A DNA stretch of 64,000 nt from Marinilongibacter aquaticus (lineage in GTDB: Bacteria > Bacteroidota > Bacteroidia > Cytophagales > Spirosomataceae). The stretch spans positions 1 to 64,000 of the forward strand of contig NZ_CP083757.1 of assembly GCF_020149935.1 (NCBI RefSeq), in the 5' to 3' direction. Each line of letters begins with the position of its first letter. Position 1 is the first letter of the stretch. Of this stretch, positions 25,401 to 33,769 are shown piece after piece. Position numbers and translations under genes: made by a program. A model generated the notes under the pieces. The model saw only the letters and a list, made by a program, of their open reading frames with translations, was not told where the DNA came from and did no database searches.

Positions 25401-25643
25401 CACCGTCAGGGTTTGGTCAATCATGCCAATGAAAGAGAAAGTCAATTGGTCGCCTCGAGAAGCCGCAATACTGTAGTTCCCTTCATTGTCGGTGATGGTG
25501 CCGCTGGTGCTGCCCAATTTGGTGACACTGACACCGGGCAGTGGACTTGCCGATCCGTCCACGACTTTTCCTGTGATTTGCTGAGCAAAAGAGGGCAAAA
25601 AAACGCTCAAGCTAAGCACGAAAAACAGATAGAGTTTTTTCAT
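22476..25643 (-). CDS. SusC/RagA-type TonB-dependent outer-membrane transporter
   Basis: Complete 1055-residue SusC. ATG 25643 is chosen because it begins the signal peptide KKLYLFFVLSLSVFLPSFAQ. Next comes a carboxypeptidase-regulatory-like domain (ITGKVVDGSASPLPGVSVTKLGSTSGTITDNEGNYSI in residues 20-70). The plug runs from about residue 100 with the family signature around KIRGVNSIGGGDQPLIVVDG and NVLKGPAASALYGIRGQYGVIMITTKKG. The rest is barrel, ending LNITF. There is no N-terminal extension for an anti-sigma partner and no sigma/anti-sigma genes nearby. Co-transcribed with the susD-like gene downstream. Cargo unknown. Confidence 0.94.
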   Translation of the reverse strand: MKKLYLFFVLSLSVFLPSFAQQITGKVVDGSASPLPGVSVTKLGSTSGTITDNEGNYSIAASRGDQLTFSFIGMIDQTLTVGNGTVLNVTLESDAQQLDEVVITALGISRDKKSLGYATQEVDGDKLTLANSQNVIGTLSGRIAGVQVTGSSAANMGGTQKIKIRGVNSIGGGDQPLIVVDGTPISNANFSGADNSDLGNLSQDVNPADIESVNVLKGPAASALYGIRGQYGVIMITTKKGKKGPKDVQVQLNSAYTLEQVYNIMPTQNLYGAGASQTFRTLPNGDPYVDMSYDESWGPKMDGTPVRQVFSFYPQDPDYGKLTPFVPHPNNIRDFYDNGTNFNNSLTVSGGNENTTYRFSFNDTRIKGVVPNTKLNRNNVGLNASMDLAKNLSLETNVNYARNSGQRPKQGSEYGAGYMVQWFERNLDMNRLRNYQYADGTYLHWNLSRPSSTGEIANLEPLYWDNPFFDAYENLNTDNRDRVYGNMGLKYTITPDLSVSGNVRTDFFTQNIEERFAFGGRHQPYYSIGKYQNKEMNYELLAQYNKNINDFSISGTVGGNIYDRDYSYLSMATVGGLSALDFYNIDASIDRPATTSYSLQKQIRSAYALASLGYKDTYFVDATIRNDNSSTLPAKNNSYWYPSISGSIIFSELMDFEALSFGKLRASYAKAGSDLSPYSISQVYGVGTVYGNVNTLYVPDNLNNANIKPSFSNSTEFGLDLRFFHNRLGLDLTYYQQRNENQIIQLDVSGTSGYNSSTINAGLIENKGWELALTAKPIKSNNFNWDMNFNINHNKSMVVRLAEGIDVYAYDNTVYSSVSSYLNSYVGKPFGSLIGQAYQRDEATGKILLGSDNMPLYTDATHDFGTVLPKFNGGFQNILTYKQWTLAAMIDFQGGGQFFSRSKMLAVRTGQDPITVAINDQGHNVRDDVEDGGGVKVTGISAETGQEITAYVDARSYYRNVVGRRIYEEWLFDASYIRLQEVRLGYTFSKATLGKLPVKSANVSFIARSPFMIWQNAPKGINPAEITRGSKSISWYESGQLPSVRSYGINLNITF

Positions 25644-25735
25644 AAAATACGGAGGTTTGTTGATTATTGAATGAATTCTTCCTTGTGTTGCTTTCCCGAA
25701 AAATGGAAAATTTAACATACAATTAATAAAATTAG

Positions 25736-25762
25736 CTTTCTTCTTAAGAAAACACAAAGGTA
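25736..25762 (-). promoter_or_regulatory. Promoter and palindrome upstream of the second susC
   Basis: The minus strand has TACCTTTG (25762-25755), an exact match to the -7 consensus, about 112 bases upstream of the susC start. Immediately downstream is TTTTCTTAAGAAGAAAG (25752-25736), which holds the perfect palindrome TTCTTAAGAA and resembles the 17-bp inverted repeats at 11053, 11202 and 20836, though more weakly. The long leader may carry further control. Confidence 0.42.
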
Positions 25763-25869
25763 GATTTGGTGTTTCGGGTAAATAGAAGATCAAATAGCCT
25801 TAAAAAGCGAGGTAATGGATTTTATTCGTTTGAGCTTACTTGTTTTTTCGAATGAAATTTCGGGTTTCT

Positions 25870-25903
25870 CCAAAATATAAGGCCACCCAAAAGGTGGCCT
25901 TAT
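25870..25903 (-). terminator. Intrinsic terminator of the PhyH-Gfo/Idh operon
   Basis: An 11-bp stem ATAAGGCCACC (25877-25887) / GGTGGCCTTAT (25893-25903) with loop CAAAA. On the minus strand it is followed by ATTTTGG. It lies 21 bases past the stop of the Gfo/Idh gene. Confidence 0.75.
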
Positions 25904-25923
25904 TTCTTGTCTTTGCTTCTGTT

Positions 25924-27123
25924 TTACAAATCGCGACTGACCAATTTGCCTGTGCTTTTTTCTTTCAAAATCAATTTGTGCCGCCCATCGTGGGTTACCT
26001 CTTTCTTGATGAAGAAATGCTCCTCGTCGAAATCGGCGTAATTCGAGGGTTTGGTCAAGCCTTCTTGCCCTCGCCACAGGGGCAATTCTACCTTTTCCCA
26101 AAGTTTTGTTTTGGCCGATTTATAAGCGGCATCGATCACGGCATTCACCACATAACCGTCGTAGAAACTTTCGGACGCTTCATGTCCTTTTTCTGCCGAA
26201 TTGAACATGTCGGTGAACATATGGTTGTAACCGAGTTCGTTTACTTCGTCGCCTACCGGAAAAAGCCAGCCTGTGTTCTGTTCCACTTTTTCGGCCACGT
26301 AGTCTTCGCCATCGGCACTTTCGCCTGTGGTAAACATTTCAAAACCCGTGCGTAAAAAATTGTTGAGCCAGATGGTGCCCTCGGTGCCCATCACTTCGTC
26401 GCGTAAATCCATCCCGCCACGGAAAGTCCAGCTTACTTCGAATTGGCCAATGGCTCCGTTTTCGTATTTCACCAGAGCAATGGCGTGGTCTTCGGCGTCG
26501 ATGGGTTTTACCTGAGTATCTGCCCAGCACATCACTTCTATGGGTTTGATGTCTTTGCCGATAAAGTTTCTGGAGATTTCGATACAATGACAACCCAAAT
26601 CCAAAATGCAACCACCGCCTGCTTTTTCGATGTCCCAAAACCACTCGCTGTGCGGTCCGGGATGTGCTTCCCGTGATTTGGCCCAAAGTATTCGGCCCAA
26701 AGCCCCCCTTTTTACACTTTCCAAAGACTTCAAGAATTTCGGTGTATAGCAAAGGTCTTCGAGATAACCCGCAAACACGCCAGCTTCCTCTACAGCCTTG
26801 AGCATATTCAGGGCTTCTGCGGCATTTCGACCAAGTGGTTTTGTGCACACCACGGCTTTTTTGTGCTTGGCACAGAGCAGTACGGCTTCTTCGTGTTTGT
26901 GGTTGGGCAGGGCAATGCACACCATATTGACCGACGGATGGGCAATGACTTCCTCCATATTGTCTGAAGAAAAGGCACATCCGTAATCGTTTGCGAATTT
27001 TTCGGCACTTTCTTTCCTTCGGGCGTAAATGGCGACCACTTGGTCGCGGCCACGCTGCCCATGTATAGATTCTGCGTAAAATCGGCCGATAAAGCCCGAG
27101 CCCAGCATTGCAATTTGTTGCAT
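25924..27123 (-). CDS. Gfo/Idh/MocA-family NAD(P)-dependent sugar oxidoreductase
   Basis: N-terminal Rossmann fold with IAMLGSGFIGRFYAESIHG, then the family segments MVCIALPNHKHEEAVLLCAKHKKAVVCTKPLG (the conserved KP that helps bind cofactor) and GGGCILDLGCHCIEISRNF, followed by the C-terminal beta-sheet domain IALVKYENGAIGQFEVSWTFRGG. 399 residues, no signal peptide, cytoplasmic. Family members oxidise or reduce sugars, inositols and related polyols. It begins one base after the stop of the PhyH gene, so the two act together, probably on one substrate. Which sugar cannot be told. Confidence 0.92.
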   Translation of the reverse strand: MQQIAMLGSGFIGRFYAESIHGQRGRDQVVAIYARRKESAEKFANDYGCAFSSDNMEEVIAHPSVNMVCIALPNHKHEEAVLLCAKHKKAVVCTKPLGRNAAEALNMLKAVEEAGVFAGYLEDLCYTPKFLKSLESVKRGALGRILWAKSREAHPGPHSEWFWDIEKAGGGCILDLGCHCIEISRNFIGKDIKPIEVMCWADTQVKPIDAEDHAIALVKYENGAIGQFEVSWTFRGGMDLRDEVMGTEGTIWLNNFLRTGFEMFTTGESADGEDYVAEKVEQNTGWLFPVGDEVNELGYNHMFTDMFNSAEKGHEASESFYDGYVVNAVIDAAYKSAKTKLWEKVELPLWRGQEGLTKPSNYADFDEEHFFIKKEVTHDGRHKLILKEKSTGKLVSRDL

Positions 27124-27124
27124 T

Positions 27125-27970
27125 TTATTTCGTCTTTATATTTTCTTCCCAGCCTGTGTCTTTCAAGGCGGGATCGTTTTCTTTTCGTAAAAAATCGGCT
27201 GCACTCAATTGCCCTGCTTCCCAATTGAGTAGAGCGGTATCGGGTACAGCGACTATGGGTTCTTTCCAAGAATTCGAGCTTTCGGCGTAAGCCAAATTCG
27301 ACTGCGAATTGTAACACGAAATCACCGACCATCGCGGTTTTTCGGAAAGGTTGGCGGCCGACCGATGCAAAAGGTTGCTGTGAAAAAACAGTACATCGCC
27401 GGGTTCCAATTCGCAATAAACCAATTCCATGGTTTTAAGAGCGTGGTTGACCATCTCCATGTCTGCACCAACCTGTTCGCCAGCAAAACCGTGATTCACG
27501 CGTCCCATTTTGTGCGAACCCTTTATCACCTGTAAACAGCCGTTTTCCTTGTTTGCTGGGCTGAGAGCCAGCATGGCACTGACCAGCTGATCGGGGAACA
27601 TGAATTGATTTTTGTACCAATACCCATAATCTTGATGCCATTCCCAGGCTCCACCTACTTTGGGTTCTTTTTGCATGAGTTTGGTGTGAAAATGACAAAC
27701 AGGGCTGTCGCTGTCGAGCAGTTGAGCGACCGCATTCACCATACGTTCGCTGCGGATAAAATAGCCGTAATGGTCGTTTCCGGGGGTAAACCAAAGCGTG
27801 AGTCTTGTCTTTTTCCCGGACTGATCGTTTAAATCCAGAGCGTGTTCGCTGATTGCGGGGTTTCCCGTACCGATGCCGTATAAGAGCTTGACTTCTTCTG
27901 GGTTGAACAATGCTTTCACCAGCACATAGCCGTCACGTTCAAAGGCTTCCACTTCATTTTGCTTTAACAT
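27125..27970 (-). CDS. PhyH-family Fe(II)/2-oxoglutarate dioxygenase
   Basis: Phytanoyl-CoA dioxygenase-like fold with facial triad H112-x-D114 (WEWHQDYGYWY) and H202 (LLHRSAANLSEKPRW), plus R213 for 2-oxoglutarate. 281 residues, cytoplasmic. Members hydroxylate small molecules or oxidise methyl and ether groups. The coupled Gfo/Idh/MocA gene downstream suggests that a hydroxylated product or sugar is then oxidised. The aminoethylphosphonate hydroxylase PhnY belongs to the same broad family, which is notable given the phosphonate-like island about 7 kb away, but nothing in the sequence singles this protein out as PhnY. Confidence 0.88.
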   Translation of the reverse strand: MLKQNEVEAFERDGYVLVKALFNPEEVKLLYGIGTGNPAISEHALDLNDQSGKKTRLTLWFTPGNDHYGYFIRSERMVNAVAQLLDSDSPVCHFHTKLMQKEPKVGGAWEWHQDYGYWYKNQFMFPDQLVSAMLALSPANKENGCLQVIKGSHKMGRVNHGFAGEQVGADMEMVNHALKTMELVYCELEPGDVLFFHSNLLHRSAANLSEKPRWSVISCYNSQSNLAYAESSNSWKEPIVAVPDTALLNWEAGQLSAADFLRKENDPALKDTGWEENIKTK

Positions 27971-28065
27971 TGTTTTGTTTCAATAGGTTGAACAGTAAAA
28001 ATACAATTTAGCCCAAGAAAGTCTAAAAAAATAGGGTAGGAATTCAATTTTGAAAAAGGGGAATG

Positions 28066-28103
28066 CAAAAAAAAGCGTTTGACCATTTGCATGGCCAAAC
28101 GCT
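28066..28103 (-). terminator. Intrinsic terminator of the GH43-GH127-galM-glutaminase operon
   Basis: On the minus strand AGCGTTTG (28103-28096) pairs with CAAACGCT (28081-28074); the stem continues past one mismatch with CCAT/ATGG around a 4-base loop and is followed by eight T. It lies about 38 bases past the glutaminase stop. Confidence 0.88.
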
Positions 28104-28141
28104 GTGCACCGTAAAGGGTGCTGGTTTAAACTAGGGTATAT

Positions 28142-30580
28142 TTAATTCTCATTTTGCCATTTTTCGTAGAGCATTTTCATGAAATATCCACCTACCACGG
28201 TTCGGGCTTGAAAGCCGCGTACTTTTCCTGTCGAGGTAAAATGCCAATCGCTCATCGGGACACGGTTTGGCGTTTCGAGGGCGTAGGTGTAAACGGGTTT
28301 GCTCAAACTTTCAAAATCATCCCGGTTGTCGGTTAAAGTGGCGGTCCAGATGATCCAGTCGGATTTGGTGTAATCCGAGCGGTTATCCAAAGGCAAACCG
28401 TATTTGTTTTGCTTCTTCAAATAAAAGTCGATCTCTTTTTCGAAAACGGATTTTGGAAAAAGGTCGAGACCCAAGGCTTTGTCCCAAACCAAATTGTATT
28501 TCTGGCTCCAAGTATTTTTATCGTCGTATGTGAGGGCGTAATGGTCGCCGCCATCGGCTAAGGCAATCCACTTTTTAGCCATGTCTTTAGCCATTTTCGC
28601 ATACTTTTTCGCCACATCTGTTTTTTCCAATTTGTCGGCCATGTAGGCATAGGCACCCACACCGACTATGGCTTTTACAGCCAAATTGGCATTGCGGGCC
28701 AAATGGCCGGCAAAGTCGTCGGTGCACAATTGATTGCCCGGATCGAGCCCCTCTTTTTCGAGGAAATCGACCCAAGAACTCATGGTGTCCCAATGTTTGG
28801 CGATAAAGTCTGTGCTGTTTTCTGCTCGGCTGATTGCCGCGGCCAAGACAATCATATTGCCTGCTTCTTCTACGGGCATTGGTTCACCGTATACTACGCC
28901 GTTTGCTTTGGGATAAGTGCCGATGTCGTGTGCAGGATAAGGCTTGTCGTATTTACCGCTTTCCGTATAATAGAAAATGCCGTTCAGCATACCTTCCATA
29001 AGTTCTGGCTTGTAATACAAAAACAGTGGTGCGGAAGGATAGGTGACATCGACAGTATTGATGCAACCGTTGCTGAAGTTTTCCTTGGAAAGAAAAAGGA
29101 TCTCGCCTTTCGGACTTTTCACCAGTTTGTGTCCTGCGATACTTTGGCGATACCCAATTTCGCAGATTTTGGCGTAAGCTTCTCCGCCTACTTCTTTGGC
29201 TTTTTGGTGGAGTTCTTGATCGAAACGCGTACAAGCTTTCAGAATTTGATCGGCTTGCGAATAGGCTTCGTCCATTTCACGAGTGATGGTGTTTTTGCCG
29301 TCTTGATTCCACCATGGTCTTAGCCTTTCACCAAAATATTCAATAGAAAAGAGATCGTCGTAAGCCAAGAGGAAAAGGTGGTCTTTTTCGGTACGTATGT
29401 TTTCTTCAGGAAAGCGGGTCTCCAAAATTAAGTTTTGGCCATCCGACTTCTTTTGTCCTTTAGACAGTATATGCTGATTTGCTTGGGCGTTTTTATCCGT
29501 AGCGACGTAGAAATAACCCCAATCGATACGCACATTATCGCCCTTTTTGCCCAAAACGGCTTGTTCTTTTGTGCCGACTTTCAGGTAGTGTAGATGTTGA
29601 CTTTGACCTTGTTCTGCATGCATTTCTTGTGAAGGGTCGTTTGCCGCTATGGTCGAAGAGGCTTTTAGGCGTACTTGGACTTTGTGGGTTTGCCCGTCAT
29701 TCGACTTTGTTTTTACCGAAAGATAAGTGACTGGACGAGAAAGCAGAGCAAGATTGTCCATCAGCAAAGGTGAGGTGAACGTCAAATCGACGTTCACCGG
29801 GCCACAAACCAATGTATATTTAGTTTGTGTTGCTGAGAGATTCAAAGTCTCTTGAATGGCTTTTTCGGCAGGGTTTTCTTCTTTTTGAAGAGCGACGATG
29901 TCGGCTCCCAAAAATTGTCCACCTGCAGTATTGGCTACGTGAATCGCCAATACATTGCCTTTTTGTTTCAGCGTTTTCAATGCTGCCGCATTGATTTTAT
30001 GGTACTCGTATTTGTTTGTCCAACACGAGCAGCGGTAGATTTCCTGCCCATTCAAGAAAACCTCAACATTGTCGTCGTGGTTTAGCTTGAGGTACAAATC
30101 ATTCTCGCGGAGATCTGCAAGGTCAAAGGTTTTTCTGAACCACAGGTTTTCGCTTTTCCAATCCGTTTTGCTTCCCATTGCTTTATCGCCGAAGGGTTCG
30201 GCTTTTTCATTCCAATGGTTGTCGTCGAAACCCTGATTTTGCCAACCGCTTTTGGGTTTTTCCTCTGTTATTTTTGCCAAATTGTTTGCAGGCAAAATGA
30301 CGCTTTTGTAGTGGGGTTCGGGCTTGCCCAAAATTCGATACTTCTTGTTGTCTACACTTATTTCGCCAATCAAACTGTGTGCAGAGCCGGTCCAGTGGCG
30401 GGTGGGTGAGTCGTTGATTTCATCGCCGAAAGACCAAATGCTGAAATACGGATCGTGCGTAACCAAAGGGTAGGCCGGGGCCTGTCTTTGTTGAGCGTTT
30501 GCAGAAAAAACGCCCAACATGCACAGACAAAAATTTAGGAGATTATTGCAGAGAAAATGTATAGGTCGAAACAGTTTCAT
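28142..30580 (-). CDS. GtaA-type secreted glutaminase-family protein (DUF4965/DUF5127/DUF1793) with a GH2-like beta-sandwich insert
   Basis: Signal peptide region LCNNLLNFCLCMLGVFSANAQ. The order appears to be: DUF4964-like start (APAYPLVTHDPYFSIWSFGDEIND, residues 36-60); an inserted beta-sandwich about residues 110-230 (LWFRKTFDLADLRENDLYLKLNHDDNVEVFLNGQEIYR) resembling the sugar-binding domain of GH2 enzymes; DUF5127 (about 250-450); and the (alpha/alpha)6 C-terminal part with YTESGKYDKPYPAHDIGTYPKANG and NLVWDKALGLDLFP. Fungal GtaA is an extracellular glutaminase, but bacterial members sit mostly in glycan loci, so real activity is uncertain. I prefer ATG 30580 over GTG/ATG 30589. It overlaps galM by about 38 bases; later starts would destroy the signal peptide. 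Confidence 0.85.
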   Translation of the reverse strand: MKLFRPIHFLCNNLLNFCLCMLGVFSANAQQRQAPAYPLVTHDPYFSIWSFGDEINDSPTRHWTGSAHSLIGEISVDNKKYRILGKPEPHYKSVILPANNLAKITEEKPKSGWQNQGFDDNHWNEKAEPFGDKAMGSKTDWKSENLWFRKTFDLADLRENDLYLKLNHDDNVEVFLNGQEIYRCSCWTNKYEYHKINAAALKTLKQKGNVLAIHVANTAGGQFLGADIVALQKEENPAEKAIQETLNLSATQTKYTLVCGPVNVDLTFTSPLLMDNLALLSRPVTYLSVKTKSNDGQTHKVQVRLKASSTIAANDPSQEMHAEQGQSQHLHYLKVGTKEQAVLGKKGDNVRIDWGYFYVATDKNAQANQHILSKGQKKSDGQNLILETRFPEENIRTEKDHLFLLAYDDLFSIEYFGERLRPWWNQDGKNTITREMDEAYSQADQILKACTRFDQELHQKAKEVGGEAYAKICEIGYRQSIAGHKLVKSPKGEILFLSKENFSNGCINTVDVTYPSAPLFLYYKPELMEGMLNGIFYYTESGKYDKPYPAHDIGTYPKANGVVYGEPMPVEEAGNMIVLAAAISRAENSTDFIAKHWDTMSSWVDFLEKEGLDPGNQLCTDDFAGHLARNANLAVKAIVGVGAYAYMADKLEKTDVAKKYAKMAKDMAKKWIALADGGDHYALTYDDKNTWSQKYNLVWDKALGLDLFPKSVFEKEIDFYLKKQNKYGLPLDNRSDYTKSDWIIWTATLTDNRDDFESLSKPVYTYALETPNRVPMSDWHFTSTGKVRGFQARTVVGGYFMKMLYEKWQNEN

Positions 30581-31685
30581 ATTTCGCATTGGGGTTTAAA
30601 ATGATAGAGGGAAAGCTTTTCTGGTTTGGAGAGTCAGGGAAATGCTGCGTTTCCATGGCAAATGCCGTGCGGTAATCGTCTTTTGCTCCAGATTTGAACG
30701 TGTTTTTTGAGGCCATAAAATTGCCAGAATAGAATTGAAGACCGGGCTCTTCGGTTTCTATGTCCATTTGGATTCCCGAAAGGTCGCCGATTACCGTAGC
30801 GGCAGGGTGCATTTTTTCGCCTGCATTCAAGACAAAATTATGATCGTAACCGCCACCAAATTTCAATTGCTCGTTTTCGGTGTCGATGCGTTCGCCAATA
30901 CTATGAAATTCACGAAAATCGAAGGGCGTATCCTCGACATTGGCCTGCTCGCCAAGTGGAATTAAACCCGCATCAACGGGCGTATATTGATCGGCGTATA
31001 TTTTTACTTCATGGTTCAAAATGGTGCCTTGGCCTTCACCGTTGAGGTTGAAGAAGGCGTGATTGGTAAGGTTGACAGGCGTAGCTTTGTCCGTCTCGGC
31101 TTCGTATTCCATTTTGAGCGTATTTTGCCCAGACACCGAGTAGGTTACTTTCACATCCAGATTGCCCGGAAAACCTTCTTCCATGTCGGGCGAATGATAG
31201 CGGAGTTCCAATGTGCGAGCGTCAATTTGTTTGGCTTGCCATACCACGTCCTGAAAACCTTTAATACCGCCATGCAATGTGTTTTCACCGTTGTTGATAG
31301 GTATCGTATATTCAACGCCGTCAATACTGAACTTGCCTTTGGCAATACGGTTGCCCACTCGGCCGATGGTCGCTCCGAAATAAGGTTCGGTGGAATTTTT
31401 GAATCCTTTGGCACTTGAAAAACCAACCACTACATCGGTCATTTTACCGTTTTTGTCCGGCACCCAAAGGCCAATCAAACGACCGCCATAATTGGTGAAT
31501 GCCGCTTTCAGCGAATCCGACTCGATCCAATACAGGCTCACTTTCTGTCCATCAATTTCTGTATCAAAATCGACTGCTTTCAAATGGGACTCTTTGTCGA
31601 ATTCCAATTTTTCTTTTTCGGTTTGCGAAGAGGAACAAGCCGTCATTGCGGCAAGAAACCCTAAGCACATTAAAATTTTCTTCAT
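30543..31685 (-). CDS. galM: Aldose 1-epimerase (galactose mutarotase) lipoprotein
   Basis: Lipoprotein leader KILMCLGFLAAMTAC (Cys17). Aldose epimerase fold: YGGRLIGLWVPDKNGKMTDVVVGF, FGATIGRVGNRIAKGKFSIDG, NNGENTLHGGIKGF, the catalytic-His segment VNLTNHAFFNLNGEG, DAGLIPLGE, GGGYDHNFVL, and the general-base Glu region EEPGLQFYSGNFM. 380 residues. It interconverts alpha and beta anomers of free sugars, here probably arabinose, galactose or glucose released by the upstream GH43 and GH127 enzymes. Third gene of the operon; lies 51 bases after GH127 and overlaps the glutaminase gene. Confidence 0.93.
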   Translation of the reverse strand: MKKILMCLGFLAAMTACSSSQTEKEKLEFDKESHLKAVDFDTEIDGQKVSLYWIESDSLKAAFTNYGGRLIGLWVPDKNGKMTDVVVGFSSAKGFKNSTEPYFGATIGRVGNRIAKGKFSIDGVEYTIPINNGENTLHGGIKGFQDVVWQAKQIDARTLELRYHSPDMEEGFPGNLDVKVTYSVSGQNTLKMEYEAETDKATPVNLTNHAFFNLNGEGQGTILNHEVKIYADQYTPVDAGLIPLGEQANVEDTPFDFREFHSIGERIDTENEQLKFGGGYDHNFVLNAGEKMHPAATVIGDLSGIQMDIETEEPGLQFYSGNFMASKNTFKSGAKDDYRTAFAMETQHFPDSPNQKSFPSIILNPNAKYETVSTYTFSLQ

Positions 31686-31736
31686 GCGTAATTTTTATTT
31701 CTTTCGCCAATTTAAGGCATTCTCAAAGCACCAAGA

Positions 31737-33764
31737 TTATTCCACCACGGGAAATGCCACGATCCGCAGGCGTGTAAAACCAATTGGGATTAGTGTAATG
31801 GTCTCTGTATTTTCGTCGATTTTACCCTTATAATGCCCTTCACGACCCGTAACGGGCAAGTAGGGCACATCGTTTAGGGCTTTCCAATCTGGAATTAATT
31901 TGGCTTGGGTATGCAATTCAATTGGGGCATGTTTTTGATCCCATTTAAAGGATTGTGGTAACTCTTTCTTTTCGATTGTAATGTGCGTATTCGGAGATTG
32001 AACGGTTTCTCTCAAAAGCCCGTAATTCCAGTTGTCGTTTGTACTGAGCGTGAAATATTCGCCTTCCTGAGGCTCGAATCCCATGCCCCAGTTTTCTGTC
32101 AGTTTTAGGCCGTATACCAGAGGCCCGTATTCGATCGTTTTGGAATTTTCGGCCCACGAACTTAGCCGTACTTGGTCAGGAAATTCGATAACCAATACAT
32201 CGCCATTTTGCCACTGACGATCCAATACCGCTATTTGAGCGTTTGCTTCGATCGCAATAGCTTTCCCGTTGAGTGTGGCTTTTGGACTTGTACACCAGTT
32301 TGGGATGCGGAACTCGAAGGGGAAAGATTGCTTTTTCTCCATCTTGAATCGGAATCGCACGGTGTTTTCAAAGGGATACTGGGTGTCTTCCACAATCGTG
32401 AGGGGAGTTTTGTCTTTGCCCAATGTGGTATTCAATGTGTTCGGGCTGTAGACCAATGCCGCCAAACCCGTTTTGCTCTTATACCACAGGTGTGAGGCAA
32501 ATTTTGTAAAACCTTGATGCATATTCGCATAGCAGCAAGTATAGCCACTTTTGGCTCCAAAGACATTGTTCATTCGCCGATCAAAAGGCAGTGTAAACGC
32601 AAATACACCGCGGTCAACCTTGATTTGGTTGGCCATTTGAAAATATTGCTTTTCGTTGTAATCGGGCGTGGTTTGCGGAGGGAGAGCGTTGAAAGTGGCT
32701 CTCTCGAGGGCGTCCATATACAGTGGATCGCCCGTAATGCCAATGGCTGTTTCTAGGGAATACATGGCTTCCACGGTGGCACAGAGCTCGGTGCCGTGTG
32801 CAGGTTGATTGCCGTGCAAATCTTCATCGGCCGAATAAATTCCGTTGGGCAGGCCATGCAGGGTCATGATGTCTCGAAAACCCGTTTTCAAAGAATCCAA
32901 ATAGCGTGTATCGCCCGTACGCTGGTAGTTAAGAGCAGGTACTTTAATACCCATACCCACGTTTACGCCATGCCGGGTCATCCATGCACGCCCATCTGGA
33001 TTGACCAGGGCATTGATGGCCCAATCTCTACTTCCCAAAAAGCGTGTCCAAGGAAAAGCCTGCGATTCAATGTTTTCGGCTAAATCAAGCAGCCAGGATT
33101 CGTGCGTCTGGGAATACAACCAAAGGACCATCTTGATATTTTCAGAACCTCGGGATTCTGCCCATTCTGTCCATTGGCCCAGACCACAAGTGTGAAGGAC
33201 TTTTTCTTGATAATGAAAGTATTTGGTCATGAAAGGAATGACACGTTTGTCGCCAGTGGCGGTGTAATACTGCTGAATCACTTTCAACATGACCATACGC
33301 GGCCACCAATCCCCGCCGTCTTGACAGTTTTCGGCAGAAACCTCTTTTCCCGTTTCCCGTTCCCATTGTGAAATCGGGCCAAAGAAACCGGAAGTTCGTT
33401 GGTTGTCAATATTCCAATCGATATACTGTTTCACTTTTGCTTGAAGGGCTTTATCCTGCAAAAGGTAGGCAAGAGGCACAGCTCCATCGAGCCAATATGG
33501 GGTTTCCTCCCAATTGTCGCCTTTGCCGCCAAGCCAGCCATTGTCTTTGCTGATTTTCTGGTGAATTTCGTCCAAATGGCCGGTAGAGTTTTCACGCATC
33601 ACTATCAGTTGGTCTTTTAACCAACCTTGTGGCATTATTTCACCCAAATTCACTTCTGCATATTTGGGTTCGGTATAATTTTGCTGTGCAAAAAGTGGAA
33701 GTGGGCCGAGTCCAAAGAAGAGGACTAGGTTTTTAAAAAGATTAGGGTTGAATATTTTTTTCAT
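31737..33764 (-). CDS. GH127-family (DUF1680) beta-L-arabinofuranosidase-like glycosidase
   Basis: Signal peptide ends at PLPLFAQ. (alpha/alpha)6 barrel with DUF1680 landmarks: EETPYWLDGAVPLAYLL, DGGDWWPRMVMLKVIQQYY, GTELCATVEAMYSLE (E326-x-C328) and YTCCYANMHQGF (C410-C411). GH127 enzymes use a zinc-thiolate site built from a Glu, a Cys and a Cys-Cys pair; all are present, which supports real catalysis by a Cys nucleophile. 675 residues from ATG 33764, which lies five bases after the GH43 stop; an in-frame TTG three codons earlier is less likely. It would release terminal beta-L-arabinofuranose, or a related pentose, but the subfamily is not certain. Confidence 0.88.
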   Translation of the reverse strand: MKKIFNPNLFKNLVLFFGLGPLPLFAQQNYTEPKYAEVNLGEIMPQGWLKDQLIVMRENSTGHLDEIHQKISKDNGWLGGKGDNWEETPYWLDGAVPLAYLLQDKALQAKVKQYIDWNIDNQRTSGFFGPISQWERETGKEVSAENCQDGGDWWPRMVMLKVIQQYYTATGDKRVIPFMTKYFHYQEKVLHTCGLGQWTEWAESRGSENIKMVLWLYSQTHESWLLDLAENIESQAFPWTRFLGSRDWAINALVNPDGRAWMTRHGVNVGMGIKVPALNYQRTGDTRYLDSLKTGFRDIMTLHGLPNGIYSADEDLHGNQPAHGTELCATVEAMYSLETAIGITGDPLYMDALERATFNALPPQTTPDYNEKQYFQMANQIKVDRGVFAFTLPFDRRMNNVFGAKSGYTCCYANMHQGFTKFASHLWYKSKTGLAALVYSPNTLNTTLGKDKTPLTIVEDTQYPFENTVRFRFKMEKKQSFPFEFRIPNWCTSPKATLNGKAIAIEANAQIAVLDRQWQNGDVLVIEFPDQVRLSSWAENSKTIEYGPLVYGLKLTENWGMGFEPQEGEYFTLSTNDNWNYGLLRETVQSPNTHITIEKKELPQSFKWDQKHAPIELHTQAKLIPDWKALNDVPYLPVTGREGHYKGKIDENTETITLIPIGFTRLRIVAFPVVE

Positions 33765-33769
33765 GGGCG

